64,000 bases of DNA, taken from Nematopogon swammerdamellus (lineage: Eukaryota > Arthropoda > Insecta > Lepidoptera > Adelidae). The stretch is from NCBI GenBank assembly GCA_946902875.1, contig OX336355.1:12247347-12311346 (forward strand), written 5' to 3'. Under the pieces are notes generated by a model that saw only the letters and a list, made by a program, of their open reading frames with translations, was not told the DNA's origin and searched no databases. Shown here one piece after another: positions 51,546 through 62,703 of the stretch (position 1 is the first letter of the stretch; each line of letters opens with the position of its first letter). Position numbers and translations under genes: made by a program.

Positions 51546-52498
51546 TATATGAAACCCTTTCAGTCGCGGCAATTATTCTTTACTGCGAAACACCTTGAAG
51601 ACATCGTGCGTGATGATGAATGATCGACCATAACCTAAAACCATCCCGAGACAACAGTTACTACTCTTGTCATACATTGCTCACAGTCTACTTCTTCCCC
51701 GCAACAGCTTCAAATTGTGTGCAAATTGTGTGCAGCAGACAGCTCGTAATGTGGTGCACGTTGGTCGATAGTAACTAGTTACCTACTATACGGTATTCCA
51801 CAAGGCGTATGAACGATATCACTTCCATAGTGAAAACTGCATGTGAATCTTTCAAGCTTGTTCGAATGTACCCGCTACAGACAGACAGGCGTTGTATGTA
51901 GTAGAAAGGAGATATTTTAGTGTGAGTTTCGCGTGTCAAACTCTATTTAGGCACGAGTATTTATGTAATTATTATTTTTCGATTCAAAATAAGTAGGTCA
52001 ACACTAAGAAATAAGAATCACTTATTCATATTTGCATGTCCATAAATAAAATCGTAATTATTTGTTGTGAAATACTAAAACATTTATAAGACATTCACAA
52101 CACATTTATTTTATTGGGTTTATAGTTCAGGTTAAAGGTTAAAAAAAAATTACTGTTAAAAAATTAAGGATATAAGAAAAGATCAATAGAATATGTGACT
52201 ACAACATATTCTACATATCTGTATAATATAATATTATTTATATAATAAAATATTCGGAACCTTCAACACATTTACCCGACTACAGCATTTTCTACTGATC
52301 TTCCCTTGTTTTTTTAGCAGTCTTGTTTTATACTTATTAATTTCTTCTTTCGTCTGCAACTCTCGCTTATTTTGCAAAAGATAAAGCAGAGTGTAGAGGA
52401 ATAAAACACACTATAAAATTAAATTGTCTAGCTATTAATTTTTAGAAGTAATTAAGATCAAGGTCATTGCAAGATAGATAGGACCAATATATTTATAA
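51546..52498. other. AT-rich, unassigned
   Basis: No supported gene or repeat. Confidence 0.35.
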
Positions 52499-52870
52499 TA
52501 GCTTTTGCCCGCGGCTGTGCTCGCGTGAAATTCGTATTTAAAAAGAAGAAAGTAAGTAAACCCGCTACCATACCTTTATTTCGGCGCGCGGAACCATTCG
52601 GTTTATATGAGAGCCATATATCTTAGCGTAATCGGAACTGAATTTTATTTACCCTATCCTGTGTCCAACATAGTTACATATGCTTGTACAAAGTTTCATC
52701 GAATTCGGATGATCAGTTTAAGATTTATGGGGGAACATACATACATTCATACAGAAAAGGTTACAAAATTCGTCAATTTTGTATATTATCTATCATACAT
52801 AGAGTCTATAAACTCAGTAGGTCATAAAAGAAAGTAACTTACTCCATGTCCATCCTTTACGATTTATTAT
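52499..52870 (-). mobile_element. Helitron-like family copy
   Basis: The plus strand reads AGCTTTTGCCCGCGGCTGTG, CTCGCGTGAAATTCGTATTT, CCGCTACCATACCTTTATTT, AAAGTTTCATCGAATTCGG and CTTACTCCATGTCCATCCTT. The GC hairpin end is on the left, so the element points left. Confidence 0.65.
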
Positions 52871-53307
52871 TAGTATTGATTTAAAAATCTAACTGAAATT
52901 GTTTTCACTTCTCTACTAAACGCTTCACAGATTTTTGCATTGATATACGCCAAAAGTATTATTGTTAGTAACTATAACTTTGCAACTTCACAAACATGAT
53001 TTATGATTAACGCGTGTGTGGGGGCGTGAGTTTGATACTAAGCAGCCGCGCCGCCGCCGTCACAAACAGCTTTCTTTCTAATACTTTATTAACTTACTTT
53101 TATAAATACTTTCTATCTAAACACTAGTTTGTTATTATATTGTTTAGTAAATTTGTTAGTTTTAACCTTATTTCCTAGTACATTGAGGATTTTCCATCCA
53201 TTTCAATTCAGTGTGACCGAACGTCATTCAGCATTTTGACACAGCACCTTGATCATCAAAAGAATCTTTCCTAGTGTGGTCCATTGATCGAATTGTATGT
53301 TAAATTT
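52871..53307. other. Unassigned
   Basis: A short GC-rich patch (CGCGCCGCCGCCGTC) at 53047. No gene. Confidence 0.3.
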
Positions 53308-53690
53308 TTAGGGTTTCGTATCCGGTACGGGACCCATTACTAAGCCTACGCCGTCTGTCTGTCTGTCTGTCTGTCCGTCCGTCTGTCCGCGGACTGTATC
53401 TCTTCAACCGTAATAGGTAGTCCGTTGAAATTTTCACAGAATATGTATTATTTATGGCCGATATAACAACAAATAATAAAAATAAAAAAAAGTTGAAAAT
53501 TCACGGGGGTTCCCATAGAAGAAACAAAAAGTGTATGCAGGCGCGCCATCTACCGAAAAGATTATGAAGCATTTTAACTAATATGAAGCATTTCATAAGC
53601 ACGCCATAGATGGCGTGAGTGGCGCGACCATGACATGGCGATACGGAACCCTTGGTGTGCGAGTTCGACTCGCACTTGGCCGGTTTTATT
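53308..53690 (+). repeat. Family D full-length copy
   Basis: AGGGTTTCGTATCCGGTACG, a CTGTCTGTCTGTCTGTCTGT tract, CTTCAACCGTAATAGGTAG, CGCGCCATCTACCG and GGCGATACGGAACCCTTGG. It ends CGCACTTGGCCGGTTTTA. Confidence 0.88.
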
Positions 53691-53808
53691 GAAAGTGTGA
53701 CATGTGGCGCCCATAACGTGTAATGTGTAATACTGTAATCTCGTTCCTGCCCCCTGCCTCTTTATTGTCTTGGTATTGGTATATTTAAAGCCGCGACTGT
53801 GACATTGG

Positions 53809-54050
53809 CGCTCCCCGGCCAGGACAGTCAATGACCTCAAATAATCAGCTGTTTAGATACCTAATGGAACGTTTTGATTGTGCAAAACACAGATATGTGT
53901 TGTTTTTCCCCCAAAAAATAATAGTATAAAAGCACATAATTTTGTTGTTGTTTGCTTAACGTGTTGGTATGGTGGATAGGTAGGCATTATGCAACCCTCC
54001 CAAAATATTTGCAGCTTCAAAAGAAACAGCTTGTACACGTGTCTTAAAAT
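53809..54050 (+). repeat. Second copy of the 47.2-kb repeat
   Basis: TCAATGACCTCAAATAATCA, GCTGTTTAGATACCTAATGG, then GGTATGGTGGATAGG and CCTCCCAAAATATTTGCAGC. It matches 47225-47405 with indels (TAATGACCTCATATAATCAG; CCTCCCGAAATATTTGCAGC). Confidence 0.7.
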
Positions 54051-54439
54051 TTTGCGATACCACTACACTAACCAAAATCATCACTGTTTCCTGTTCACCG
54101 CCATTAGGGTTAACATCACAGGTGTTTTATTTATCAGTTTAAAAACAAATACCTTTGATTAGTTGCTGTTAAAAGTCGAACGACAGGTAGGACGAATAGA
54201 TAACAATCATTTACTTTCACAATTTCTTTTCTTATTCTTCAAAGCAGTTTTTACTTACAATAAACAAAAGGAAACAGTTGTTTCAAACTTTCACAATTAG
54301 CATACAAATTAGTATACCATTCTTTACACGACGACGAAATATCTTAAGGCTCATTTTATGTCTCTTCACCATGCCTCAAGAAAGTTTGGGAAGAGCTTAT
54401 TTTTTTAAGTTTTTAATTTAGTAAGATTTTAAAATTAAA

Positions 54440-54612
54440 GTAATTAAAATAATTAAACTTAAACAAAGTTTAATTATTTTAATTTAGTTTAATTATAAAG
54501 TCATCAATAATTGTTTAAATATTTTACTTGCCTACCTACTGCAAGTAAAATATTTAAATCATTATTGTAGACTTTATAATACGAGTATAATCAAAGTTTA
54601 ATTATTATTATT
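54440..54612. repeat. AT-rich foldback
   Basis: GTTTAAATATTTTACTTGC and GCAAGTAAAATATTTAAAT pair around CTACCTACT. Outside this, ATAAAGTCATCAATAAT and ATTATTGTAGACTTTAT, then TTTAATTATTTTAA and TTTAATTATTATTA, extend the pairing imperfectly. Confidence 0.65.
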
Positions 54613-54904
54613 CCTTATGCTTATTATATTTTACATTCCCGCATTCAAGTATTTTGCTAATAACTACTTATATTTCATAACATACGACTCTCAAACATCC
54701 AAAGTTTGACTGGAAGAACACGCTATTTTACGCTATACGTCCGGGGTTGGGTCATCAAAATATAAATATGTATATTATGTAAGTACCAAATTTCAACTTT
54801 TTTCGCCCAGTACATTAACATAACATAAGATGTGCCAGCCGGATAGACAGACACGAGAGTGATCCTATATGGTTCCGTTTGTTCCTATTTTGAGGTACTA
54901 AAAA

Positions 54905-55000
54905 TTACCTAACAAAAAATGCGTTTCCAAAAGTTCCCAGAACATTTGCGGCATTACCCCGCTGGATGGCAAGGCTTACAATTAAAAGTTTATTGAATAT
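54905..55000 (-). pseudogene. Retroelement C-terminal fragment, RGNAANVLGT type
   Basis: The minus strand reads IVSLAIQRGNAANVLGTFGN, then AFFVR-stop. The ORF extends upstream to 55201, but the 5' part does not match the other copies. Confidence 0.45.
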
Positions 55001-55351
55001 CGTTATAATTTCGGTGGCCGTGACGAGGGACCAAGGGTGTAGTCCACAGAGCCAAAATGACCTCTCCTCGCAAAACCACGCACAGTTATGCGCCATGCTA
55101 GCAGATTTGCAGACTGTTGCTAGGCTTTCTCGCAGTTCTGTTAATGCGACGTTTGAAGACACCCAGCACCTAGGTAATTCCACACCGTAGCGGTGCGACA
55201 AAGAAACGATCTTGAGAACCGATGGGTTCTCAAAAGCACTATGTCAACCACAAAAGGGTGCGGATAGTCTCTGCGACGCGACGAGTGCGACCATTTCTAA
55301 GGTTTATTCTGTCATATTGATTTGAAGTTTTAATTTAGTTGTTTATTAAAT

Positions 55352-55735
55352 TACTAGCTTTTGCCCGTGGCTTCGCTCGCGTGAAATTCGTATTTAAAAA
55401 GAAGAAGCCCGCTACCATACCTTTACTTCGGCGCGCGGAACAATTCGGTTTGTATGAGAGATACGTCTTAGCGTATAACCCGAGCTAAATTTTATTTAGC
55501 CTATCCTATGTCACGTATATTAATTAATGTGCTTGTACTAAGTTTCATCGAATTCAGATGATCGGTTTAAGAGTTATGGTGGAACATACATACATACAGA
55601 AAATATTTCTAATAATCGTAAATTTAGTTTTAGTACCTATCATACATAGAGCCTGCAAACGCAATATCTCATAAAACAAAGTAACTTACTCCATGACAAT
55701 CCCTTACAGATTTATTATTAATTTATTTGTGTTTT
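55352..55735 (-). mobile_element. Helitron-like family, most complete copy
   Basis: On the plus strand it opens ACTAGCTTTTGCCCGTGGCT and TCGCTCGCGTGAAATTCG. It then has CTACCATACCTTTACTTCGG, CTAAGTTTCATCGAATTCAG, GTAACTTACTCCATGACAAT and ACAGATTTATTATTAAT. In minus orientation the 3' end is a GC hairpin followed by CTAGT. Confidence 0.65.
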
Positions 55736-56464
55736 ATTTTTGGTATGCCCATATTGTAAAACCATACCTTCTCCGAGTGTATTAATGTGGAGCGATCGTG
55801 CCCACATATGCCGCTCACGCGTATGTAGTACCTACTATCTGATTGAAATCAGGCCGCTCCTTTCACCATTTTAGTACATTTCTCTTTGCTCTCGATGCTA
55901 TTGAAGCGGCGAATACACTTATTTTCGGCGACAGGTGATAACTGGTTATAAAATCTAAGTTAAAAAAAATATAAGTGACTTAGACCCGAATTCATAGAGC
56001 ATACTCACGTTACTTCTTACGCTCATAAAATCATTCTTATCTTCGTCATTCCTTAATCTTATTGGGCGAGCGTACTCAAACTTATTCTTGGTCAACGTCT
56101 TCTCCATTCAAATAAGGAACGCAGGCGGCGTCAATAATTTTTTTTCTCAACAATACGCATTGATTGGCTACCCCAATATTTTAATATGCTTACATAATGC
56201 AAATGATGCGAACTTGGAACGCAAAGCTTACTTCGAGCCGTATAATTTTGGTAAATCGTGATATTTCTAGACTTGTGTTCGACTCGGCTGAACCAAGAAT
56301 TGTCTATATTATGTCAAACTTCAGGTCGAGTTTTCGCCTAGCTAATACTGAGAATTCTTTATGTATACGGGTCTTAGGAACCTAGCTGACGAGAGCCGTG
56401 GAATACATTCCAAAAATGTTGCATGAGTTCCCCTTACCCATTACAACGTCAGTCTGTCAGTCAA
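55736..56464. other. Unassigned
   Basis: No supported gene or repeat. Confidence 0.3.
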
Positions 56465-56674
56465 TCAGCGTGTATGCGTCCACTGCTGGACATACGCCTG
56501 ACCAATGTTCCTCTAGTCCTCCCGGCCTTCAGCGGTACGGAACACTAATTTCCGCCGAAGTACTAGATGTAGTCTTCCCACACTCCGTTTTCCTGTCCAC
56601 GGCCGCCAGTGTAGGATACGGTTACTCCAACGGTCGTCGTCTCCTCGGCTGACGTGCCCAGTCCGCTGCCACTT
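56465..56674 (-). pseudogene. RTE-type LINE C-terminal fragment
   Basis: The minus frame of 70 codons reads KWQRTGHVSRGDDDRWSNRI, LHWRPWTGKRSVGR, then a diverged stretch and IGQAYVQQWTHTR-stop. It carries one internal TAG. The motifs K.Q..GH..R..D.RW...L.W.P.TGKRSVGR and AYVQQWT are typical of RTE reverse-transcriptase ORFs. It matches the fragment at 20872. Confidence 0.8.
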
Positions 56675-56699
56675 GAGTTTAGCTATTACTACGTGGTAT

Positions 56700-56895
56700 A
56701 CAACATTATTGTAACCGACTGTGTTAGTACCACTGTACTGGACAATACAATACGTAAATCAAACAACAAATGATAGTAAAGGAGGTGTACTGGACAATAG
56801 ATGACCGCAGCCTCGGTTCTGTTCTCTTGGCTGAACGGAGCATGTGCTCTGGCCCCTCTAACTCAGCTATCCATTCGGGATTGCGTACAAAAATT
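56700..56895 (+). repeat. SINE-1 3' part, rearranged
   Basis: AACCGACTGTGTTAGTACCA, GTACTGGACAAT (twice), GCAGCCTCGGTTCTGTTCTC and GAGCATGTGCTCTGGCCCCT, up to ATTGCGTACAAAAATT. Confidence 0.7.
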
Positions 56896-57220
56896 AAGCA
56901 ACTTGAATATTATTAATACTTATACATACTTTTATTAGTACACTAACATGCTACAATTATTTCGTAATGTGTCGTATGTCCAAAATATGTTAGTCTTTCG
57001 GTGAGTGTATTATGTGTAGTTACTGTAACTGTCAATTAATTATAATTAAATATAACCTTACAAAACGGGTTTAAGAAAATATATTTTTTAGCTGATTTTA
57101 GTTGTAGTTCAATGCCCGCAATTGAACAACTTGTTTATTTTATTTCAATTTAACTACTTTATTTCAAATTTATCAGTAGAATAAGTTTCTATCGATCACG
57201 GGTATTTAAACTTTTAAAAC

Positions 57221-57697
57221 ACGGGGCTCAAACTTTTTTTTTCAGGTACCACTAAAACCAATATGTTTGGCGGCGTACGACCTTTACCTACAAGAAGCTA
57301 ATAATAATATTTATCTTCAATATCTACACTCTTATATTCTCTTGGACGTTAGCATCACATCAATGGAAATGATTTTCTTTCCTCGAATTTAAGTGATATA
57401 GGAAAGGAATCTAAAATGTATTTCTTATCGAATTTGTTCTGAAAAATCTTGTTTAAAATATTCTTCGGAACTCACTATGAGCATTTGACAGTGAGTTTTT
57501 ATATCGCTAAGAACATCAGAATTCAAATTATATTTATGTTCATCAACAAAACTTTCTAAATTAGGATTATGACACTTTTATTGCCGCTTATTAAATTTTG
57601 TATATCTTCGTTTTTTCGCGTACCACCTCAAACGTGGACCTCGAAGCATTTTGCGTACCACTGGTGGTACGCGTACCATAGATTGAGAACCGTTGCA
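57221..57697 (-). mobile_element. hAT-like element with transposase relic
   Basis: The minus-strand 5' end is CAACGGTTCTCAATCTATGG, with GGTACGCGTACCACCAGTGG. The other end is AAAGTTTGAGCCCCGTG. CARNGGTTCTCAA is the usual terminal motif of one hAT group. Inside, the minus frame reads NLESFVDEHKYNLNSDVLSD and IKTHCQMLIVSSEEYFKQDF before stops. This resembles hAT/ZBED-type transposases only loosely. Confidence 0.4.
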
Positions 57698-58274
57698 TCG
57701 ACCAAGATTACTTTTTATAGTTTTTATCGTCCAAGCTACACGCGCAGATTCGCTTCCCTACGTCATAAAACTTTATTGGCCGACCTGCCGCAGGACCGTT
57801 TGATATTGCTATAGATAACCATGTCCGCCTTATTGCTGGTACGGCACGTGTTGCAGAAGAACCAATGTCACACACAAAATACCATTCCAAGCCGCTAATT
57901 GTTATATTTATCCTTTATAATCCTCTTACATACATACCGAATTATTGTTATTTATTACCTATACTTAAGGCCCGCAAACTAAGATGATTTATGTTAAATG
58001 CTAGTTATGTGCCTGCATTTATTATTATTTTAATGATGCTGCGGCCGTAGTGGCTATTTTCGGTGGAAAAACCGCCGCCTAATTATATAGAAATCTTTTT
58101 TTTTTTTTTCTTTAAATGGAAGTGAATATTTGCGTTCGTGCATTTTGAAACACTGACACATTACAACCGCATTGATTGTGGCGCCTTTCTCGAGCCTTTT
58201 AGTATATTATCAGTATCACAGTTTCGTTCATAGACAAATTAATCTTAGTAAATTAAGTAAGTAGACAGATGGAT
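57698..58274. other. Unassigned
   Basis: Contains GATGCTGCGGCCGTAGTGGC and a T-run near 58100. No gene. Confidence 0.3.
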
Positions 58275-58373
58275 AGAAAATGCTTTATTGCTCCAATAAA
58301 CACTCAACAGTAATAGTACATTGGAAAATTTACATAAAGTGCAAAGGCGGACTTATCCCTTACAGAAATCTTT
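58275..58373 (-). repeat. LINE 3'-UTR-like tail
   Basis: AAATGCTTTATTGCTCCAAT, CACTCAACAGTAATAGTACA, AAATTTACATAAAGTGCAAA and GGCGGACTTATCCCTTACAG. Close to 60865-60968. Confidence 0.7.
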
Positions 58374-58643
58374 TCTGTATGTATGTATGTTCCTCCATAA
58401 CTCGTAAACCGATTATCCGAACTCGATTAAATTTAGTACAAGCACATTTACCTATACGGTACACAGCAAGAACATGGACACAGCATAGGCTAAATAAAAT
58501 TTAGTTCCAGTTACGCTAATATGTGGCTCCCATATAAACCGAAATGTTCCGCGCGTCGAAATAAAGGTACGGTAGCGGGCTTACTTTCTTATTTTTAAAT
58601 TGATTCAAATTTCACGCGAGCGAAGCCGCGGGCAAAAGGTTAT
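58374..58643 (+). mobile_element. Helitron-like family copy
   Basis: GTATGTATGTATGTTCCTCC, ATAACTCGTAAACCGATTAT, GTACAAGCACATTTACC, ATAAACCGAAATGTTCCGCG and CACGCGAGCGAAGCCGCGGG, then CAAAAGGTTA (mutated end). It sits directly after the LINE tail. Confidence 0.65.
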
Positions 58644-59064
58644 ACGCGCCAGCCACGTCAGGTTCCCTTAAAACATTTTAGTATTTTACTTTTCTTCGAG
58701 GTTAAGTGTCCTGAACAGATGGAGTTTCCATTTCAAATACTCGAGACATAATATTTCGTTCCGCGTATGGAAACAAAGCACTTAGCGCGCGAAACCAGCA
58801 CTTTCCCCCAAGCTAACAACTAGTCAACTTGTCAACAGTCGAGTTGAGTAAACAATTGAGTCTAGCGGACGAGTCCGGGTCGCGTGCAATTGGAGAAAAC
58901 ATAAAAATAGGAAGAGGCCATTGAGATAAGGAGCGTACGCCATTTCATGAGTTTCTTTCTGTCTAGAAATTCACATTAGTTTTTTGTTTTTATTATAGAA
59001 AGCGCGACATGCGGCGCCGAGCCATCCTTAAGATGTCTAACGACGCCCATGAACATTCGGTCGT

Positions 59065-59298
59065 ATGCGGGGGTTGCGAATACCATGCCGTCCTGACAGG
59101 TGCCTATTCACGGCCATCTTGAAGGACTCGAGAGTGTATACTTGGGAGGAAATGATGCAGGGTGAGCTTTCCAGAGTTTACCGGTTCTGTAGAGGAAATG
59201 TCTGCAGAACCGATTGTTACGCATCCGCGGTAAGGGCGGCGTGTAGGGATGCAATCCCTGCCCAGTACGCGTTGTGCAGAGGTGGAAAGGGGAGTTAA
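59065..59298 (+). CDS. Orphan 77-residue Cys-rich ORF
   Basis: The ORF reads MRGLRIPCRPDRCLFTAILK, TWEEMMQGELSRVYRFCRGN, VCRTDCYASAVRAACRDAI and AQYALCRGGKGS, with eight Cys. GC content (about half) exceeds the flanks. No domain is recognised, no promoter or splice sites are clear, and the reading frame may be part of an unknown element. Confidence 0.22.
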   Translation: MRGLRIPCRPDRCLFTAILKDSRVYTWEEMMQGELSRVYRFCRGNVCRTDCYASAVRAACRDAIPAQYALCRGGKGS

Positions 59299-59439
59299 AC
59301 TTAGATTGTATGCTTAACTTCGCCTATTCTGTTAAATTTATCTAGACTGTCCCAAAATTATTTCTGCTTTAACCAGATGCCAGACAGTCGTTCCTTTGTG
59401 TTCTTACTGGCGAACAGAAGTGGCGACAGAGAATAATGA

Positions 59440-59633
59440 AAAAACCCCCGAACCTTAAAAAGTCAAAAACTCCGTTTACTTACTTAAAGGAGTCGGGGAC
59501 CGCTAAGTAAATACCCGCGCAGCTCTGAGTTTTAATATTTTATTTACTAAGCGGTGTCCCGACTCCTTTAAGTACCTACGTAAACGGAAATTATTTTTGA
59601 CTTTTTAAGTGTCGGGGGTTTTTAAATTTGTAA
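59440..59633. mobile_element. Foldback element, ~70-bp arms
   Basis: AAAAAACCCCCGAACCTTAA, AAAGTCAAAAA, CTCCGTTTACTTACTTAAAG and GAGTCGGGGACCGCTAAGTA pair with TTACTAAGCGGTGTCCCGAC, TCCTTTAAGTACCTACGTAA and GACTTTTTAAGTGTCGGGGG. The GTCGGGGGTT end recurs at 59861, so the whole element may reach about 59870. Confidence 0.7.
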
Positions 59634-59875
59634 TTTAACTTTCATTTCAAGCTCTCTTAAAATAACCGCATGCAAATCGGTCCACTTTTTAAGATAATCA
59701 TTTTACAAACACAGCTAACAACCATCCACATTAAACCAGCTTTCTAATAAAACAACCGCATCCAAATCGGTCCATACGTTTGGGAGCTACGATGCCACAG
59801 ACAGACACACCCTTACACATATACAAACACACGTTAAACTTATAACACTCCTCTTCTTGCGTCGGGGGTTAATAC
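59634..59875 (+). repeat. Repeat tail with tandem ACCGCATSCAAATCGGTCC
   Basis: ACCGCATGCAAATCGGTCCA (59668) and ACCGCATCCAAATCGGTCCA (59756) are two copies about 88 bp apart. CAGACAGACACACCC and GCGTCGGGGGTTAATAC follow. It probably belongs to the same element as the foldback. Confidence 0.5.
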
Positions 59876-60346
59876 AATTAGAGCACAACACCGATCACCA
59901 CATTTAGCAAAGTATTACGGCAAGATTATTGTCAACAAACTACTTATTTGTCAGTAGATATAATTTTATGTAGGTACTGAATGTGTTGTCTTTTTAATTA
60001 ATTAATAAAAAAATAATCTATAGCGAAGTGAACTAAACGGAAAGTCCAACCAACCTTCGTTCACTACGTATTGGTACGGGCGGGTTTTACCATAGGTTTT
60101 ACCCTACCACCTTGTAGTGGTAAGTGGAGTGAAGGGACTTAGGGCTGGCAAGCACAGCCGGTATTGTCAGCGGAATAAAATCCGCTTTTAAAAAAATACG
60201 CACACGAACTGCGAATAAATATACATCCACGCGGTTTTGGCACGTACTACGTACACTATAGTGCACGGAAAAACTGCGCGGGGGAAAAAAACGGGCCGAA
60301 AAAAAGATACGCGGAAAAAATCCGCGCCGTATCGTAGTATTCGCAG
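59876..60346. other. Family C and SINE-2 scraps, otherwise unassigned
   Basis: A family C scrap (AGAGCACAACACCGATCACC, TTAGCAAAGTATTACGGCAA) spans 59880-59935. A SINE-2 body scrap lies near 60060-60150. The rest has repeated GCGGAAAAA/CCGCG runs. Confidence 0.4.
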
Positions 60347-60400
60347 TTGAGCTACCGACAGGGGCGGCGGCGGCGGCGCGGCGGCTCCGCGCGGAAATTA
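60347..60400. other. GC-rich (GGC)n patch
   Basis: GGGGCGGCGGCGGCGGCGCG then GCGGCTCCGCGCGG. It may be promoter or leader sequence, or repeat. No TATA or initiator is seen. Confidence 0.25.
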
Positions 60401-60452
60401 AACCGTAGTAGGTACGTGTACGTTCAAGTAATCTCCATATGTAAGCGTAAGG

Positions 60453-60840
60453 GGCGGGTGGCCGAGTGGTTTGGGCATCGGCATCTCATGCGAGAGGTCC
60501 GCGGTTCGAATCCCGTCGGCGTGTACCAATGAGTTTTTTCTGAAACCTAAACCTCTAAACCTGCTGCTTCACCGTTCGGAACCGTTGTAAAATTGTAGGT
60601 CCCTTCCCTTGCCCCTTACTAGGTGGTGGGCTCAAATTGTAGCCGACTGAGTTGGTACCAATGCACTGGATGTAAGATGGCCGCATAGCAGCCTCGGTTG
60701 TGTTCCCCTCCAGTCCAGTGTAGCCAGCAATCCAGGGAAGTCTCCGGTATGGCACCTACCTTCTCAGAGGTGATATTGGCTGGTCGGAGCATGCGCTTTG
60801 GCCCCTCCGACTCAGCCACCCATACCGGATTACATAAAAA
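60453..60840 (+). mobile_element. SINE-1, full-length reference copy
   Basis: The A box TGGCCGAGTGG is at 60459-60469 and the B box GGTTCGAATCC at 60503-60513. Body: GGTCCCTTCCCTTGCCCCTT, GGATGTAAGATGGCCGCATA, TGTAGCCAGCAATCCAGGGA and GATATTGGCTGGTCGGAGCA. It ends CATACCGGATTACATAAAAAA. Confidence 0.92.
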
Positions 60841-60864
60841 AATATATATGTTATAGATAGATAG

Positions 60865-60968
60865 ATATAAAATGTTTTATTACTCCAAGAAACATTTAAC
60901 AGTAATAAGTACATTCGAAAATTTACATAAGGTGGAAGGGCGGACTTATCCCTTGCAGACATTTCTTA
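60865..60968 (-). repeat. LINE 3'-UTR-like tail
   Basis: AAATGTTTTATTACTCCAAG, ACATTTAACAGTAATAAGTA and GGGCGGACTTATCCCTTGCA, as at 58275. Confidence 0.7.
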
Positions 60969-62089
60969 CATCGGTTGTTTGAGATTTCGATTAATATAAT
61001 GGAATGTAAGTAGGTAGGTAGGTAGTTAAATTATATAATATTATTACTGAATTAGCGAAAAAAATAGCGCGTCTTTTTTCCGCAGCGCGTGCTAGCCCTT
61101 ACAATTTTAATGGAATTTCAATCATGGTCAACTCGGGGTCATAGCGGAAATGCACTTATAAACGTTCAAAATGAGAAACATAGTGAGTGGTACACGCCAA
61201 ACCTGGTCCCAACGCGGGCGTAGCTATTGTCTAAGTATCAGGTAGATTATTGCATGTAAAAGATGTCAGATTTAGAAATATTTGCATTACTTCTAAGTAT
61301 ATGACTTCACCAAGATATACCTTGCCAGTGTCTTCCATATTGGATAACTGCCGCCTTGCCAAACCGAATGTGTTCCAAGCAAATGAGTTTTTTTCACAAC
61401 CTACATTACGTTTATAATGATCCGTGTTGAGTAATAATACCTAATGAGTTGTGTGTGTCAGAGTTGGAATGACGTAAATTACTAACTTTCCAATGGGCAT
61501 AAAATCTTTTGGTTCTCCGTAGTGTTTTCTGACAGTCTAAAGGGGCCGCCAACAGAAATTTTCGTTTTGTGTCGCTGTTACACTAATCCATATGACAGCG
61601 TGACAGCATTAGTCAATTTTTAACATGTTCTAGAGTCAACGTAAGTATTTAAAAACAAATTGTGATTTTTTTTCGCGGTATTATTTCAATGTTTATGGTT
61701 ATTGGAACGTCTGTGTGCGGGCGCCTAAAAATAAGCCCGCTTGCTACCGGGGGCCCGCGTACTACCGGTTGGTCACCGCTGGAGTAGACTGTTGTGTCTG
61801 GACTCTGGAAGGCTTACCTACACGAGCTTTACACGCTCAGGGTTTTTATGCAAAAATGATTGTGTGAATCGTACGAGAGTGCACTGATTGACGGCATACA
61901 AGCGTGAGTCTGTAGGAATACTGTCAGTAACACTGATATCAAAATACTGAGCGTCTGAAACTCCTCATTGGTGGTTCCATCGCTTTAACGTAAAGATTAT
62001 TATCCAATATCCATAGAAGCGGATAAGTACCATTATGCTTAAAAAATTATATTTAAAATTGTTTCATACATACACAATACACTATCACA
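60969..62089. other. Unassigned
   Basis: No gene or repeat recognised. A GTAGGTAGGTAGGTAG run lies near 61010. Confidence 0.35.
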
Positions 62090-62352
62090 CGTTGTATTCC
62101 GATAATCGGGGTAAGCAGAGTAATTGGTATTGTGCTGCAAGAACTCTGGTAAATTACACAGCAACACGTTCATCAAAGTATTAGGACAAGATAATTCTCA
62201 TGCAGCAAGTAAGGCACGAGGGTCTTCGTGCCTACTACGTGACTTGACGGAAGGACCGTTCCAAGGTGAGAGGTGGTTACTTGTCTCCCTTTAGTACGGC
62301 ATCTCGTCCTTATCTCTTAGTCTCCTTTTACGACATTCATGGGGAGATGAAA
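62090..62352 (+). repeat. Family C copy, 5' and middle
   Basis: ACACGTTGTATTCCGATAAT, GGGGTAAGCAGAGTAATTGG, ACAAGATAATTCTCATGCAG, CCAAGGTGAGAGGTGG and CTTTTACGACATTCATGGGG. A SINE-2 then follows. Confidence 0.8.
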
Positions 62353-62612
62353 TTTTTTTTTTTGTTTTTTTTTTTTTTTTTTATTGAAACTGACACGATT
62401 GGCTACATCACCTACAACATCCGTGATGTCAGCCCATAACACCGGGTGTACTTGGTGCCACGTCAGTGCTTCCCTTCGGTCGTGCCGGCTACACTGAACT
62501 GGACGGAAAACACAAACTATTTACATAGCCGTTTCGACCGACCTTTCATTCAGCATTCAGTGCGGTGGTACCAACCCGGGCGGGTAAACCCTACCACCTA
62601 GTAATATAAGAA
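62353..62612 (-). mobile_element. SINE-2, 5'-truncated, between two family C parts
   Basis: A long T-run, then ATTGAAACTGACACGATTGG, AACATCCGTGATGTCAGCCC, AACTGGACGGAAAACACAAA and GGTAAACCCTACCACC. It stops in the shared body, so the 5S head is absent. Confidence 0.85.
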
Positions 62613-62703
62613 GGGAGTCATATCCCTTAGTCGCCTTTTACGACATGCACGGGGAGAGATGCAGTGGGGCTATTCTTTTAAAGTACCGGCCCCACACGGT
62701 ACT
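62613..62703 (+). repeat. Family C 3' end
   Basis: TATCCCTTAGTCGCCTTTTA, CGGGGAGAGATGCAGTGGGG and AAGTACCGGCCCCACACGGT. About 45 bp (CTTAGTC..GGGGAGA) are present both before and after the SINE-2. Confidence 0.85.

Noticed and set aside
56398..56652. 84-residue plus-strand ORF
   Set aside because: Antisense shadow of the RTE-type LINE fragment on the minus strand.
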